From positions 1 to 5,088 of the forward strand of contig CANEVK010000220.1 in NCBI GenBank assembly GCA_947442115.1: 5,088 bases of DNA, read 5' to 3'. Shown here one piece after another: positions 4,488 through 5,088 of this stretch. The stretch comes from Bacteriovoracaceae bacterium. Its GTDB lineage: Bacteria > Bdellovibrionota > Bacteriovoracia > Bacteriovoracales > Bacteriovoracaceae. Made by a program: the position numbers and the translations under genes. The notes under the pieces were generated by a model. The model did no database searches. It was not told the DNA's origin and was given only the letters and a program-made list of their open reading frames with translations. The stretch's first letter is position 1. Every line of letters begins with the position of its first letter.

Positions 4488-5088
4488 ATGTTTCAAAAGC
4501 TTAGAAATCACTTCATCATTGGATTTATTTTTCTTATCCTCACGCTTATTCAGCAGTATGGGTTTTACTGGCTCAAAGGTCTGCCGATTGTGGGTCTACC
4601 ACTAGAGAAGTATTTTCTACTTTTTATCTTCTTTGGGCTCATCACTCTTACTCCTCAAGTAAGAATTCGTTTTGCTCTTTTAAGTTTTTTTCTCGTCTTA
4701 AATTTCTTCCAAATGGCCCACCTTTCGTATTTCGGCACTCTCATTCTTCCCTCAGAGATTTATCTCCTCTTTGCTGAATTTCATGAGATTACGGGAACTC
4801 TTGTAGCGGAATTATCACATATTATTGTGCCCCTCCTTTTTACGCTCATCCCACTCGCTTTAGGATTTTTTGCTCTTAAAAAGTTTCCACCTCATTACAA
4901 AATAAAATGGATTCCCATTCTTATCGGCCTCTACTTTATTTATAACCCCGTCAGAACGGCCATCACCGGTAATACCTGGGGACGCCAGCCATCTACACGA
5001 GAGCTGGCCGGTATGAATTTATACCTTGCTTTAAGTTACTTTAGTGGGCGTATCCTGCCTGCCAAACTTTCTAAGGCCAATTCAGGCC
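4488..5088 (+). CDS. N-terminal membrane domain of a probable sulfatase/phosphoethanolamine-transferase-family protein, cut by window edge
   Basis: My translation from ATG 4488 stays open for 200 codons to the window end. The ATG at 4481 is in another frame and stops within eight codons. The protein has about five membrane segments: 9-29, 39-55, 60-80, 106-130 and 141-155. A hydrophilic stretch follows (TGNTWGRQPSTRELAG, 160-175), containing Asn, Thr and Arg, before a further moderately hydrophobic segment. Five N-terminal segments before a large soluble alkaline-phosphatase-like domain is the layout of EptA/CptA phosphoethanolamine transferases and LtaS-type enzymes, and HLSYFGTLILPSEIYLLF (78-95) is reminiscent of this family. 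If so, the missing C-terminus would sit in the periplasm and modify a lipid or glycan. The catalytic Thr and metal-binding Asp/His residues are outside the window, so the call rests on topology and weak resemblance. Ribosome site is weak; it probably shares a transcript with the glycosyltransferase, 31 bp upstream. Any polytopic glycan-export or polymerase protein is an alternative. Confidence 0.55.
   Translation, partial: MFQKLRNHFIIGFIFLILTLIQQYGFYWLKGLPIVGLPLEKYFLLFIFFGLITLTPQVRIRFALLSFFLVLNFFQMAHLSYFGTLILPSEIYLLFAEFHEITGTLVAELSHIIVPLLFTLIPLALGFFALKKFPPHYKIKWIPILIGLYFIYNPVRTAITGNTWGRQPSTRELAGMNLYLALSYFSGRILPAKLSKANSG

Noticed and set aside
1..5088. CRISPR array, tRNA, rRNA, insertion sequence or attachment site
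   Set aside because: No regularly spaced repeats, cloverleaf, transposase motifs or flanking direct repeats were seen by eye.

Overview
The window looks like chromosomal DNA from an AT-rich Gram-negative bacterium. Genes for surface polysaccharide and envelope modification sit on both sides of an RNA-helicase operon. Shine-Dalgarno sites are ordinary, genes are closely packed, and the core RhlE helicase is very similar to proteobacterial members. A member of the Bdellovibrionota is a reasonable guess from composition and gene style, but that is inference only. No rRNA, tRNA, CRISPR array, transposase or phage gene was seen.

Left block, minus strand (1-1486): a divergent promoter with an 18-bp perfect palindrome between its -35 and -10 boxes drives a 103-residue antitoxin-type helix-turn-helix protein. 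A GT-B family 4 glycosyltransferase follows almost immediately, and its 3' end runs off the left edge. No toxin gene lies on either side of the antitoxin, so it appears solitary and may act as an autoregulator heading the glycosyltransferase transcript. This block is more AT-rich than the helicase gene.

Middle block, plus strand (1518-3120): a separate promoter drives rhlE, a DEAD-box RNA helicase. A 66-residue basic protein of unknown function is coupled to it through an ATGA overlap. A probable intrinsic terminator hairpin covers the end of this operon. The same hairpin contains the stop codon of the convergent next gene, because the two genes share the bases CTAA.

Right block (3092-5088): a minus-strand sugar-nucleotidyltransferase-like gene is divergent from a plus-strand WbbL-like family 2 glycosyltransferase. 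Their 5' ends overlap by up to 36 bp. The glycosyltransferase has no Shine-Dalgarno and may be read from a leaderless mRNA. It is followed by the N-terminal membrane half of a probable sulfatase/phosphoethanolamine-transferase-type enzyme, cut by the right edge. Together these could supply an activated sugar, transfer it, and decorate an envelope glycan or lipid; the substrates cannot be read from sequence.

The most interesting part is the solitary antitoxin with an intact operator-promoter placed in front of a glycosyltransferase. Next are the compact gene junctions at 3081-3120 and 3715-3802.
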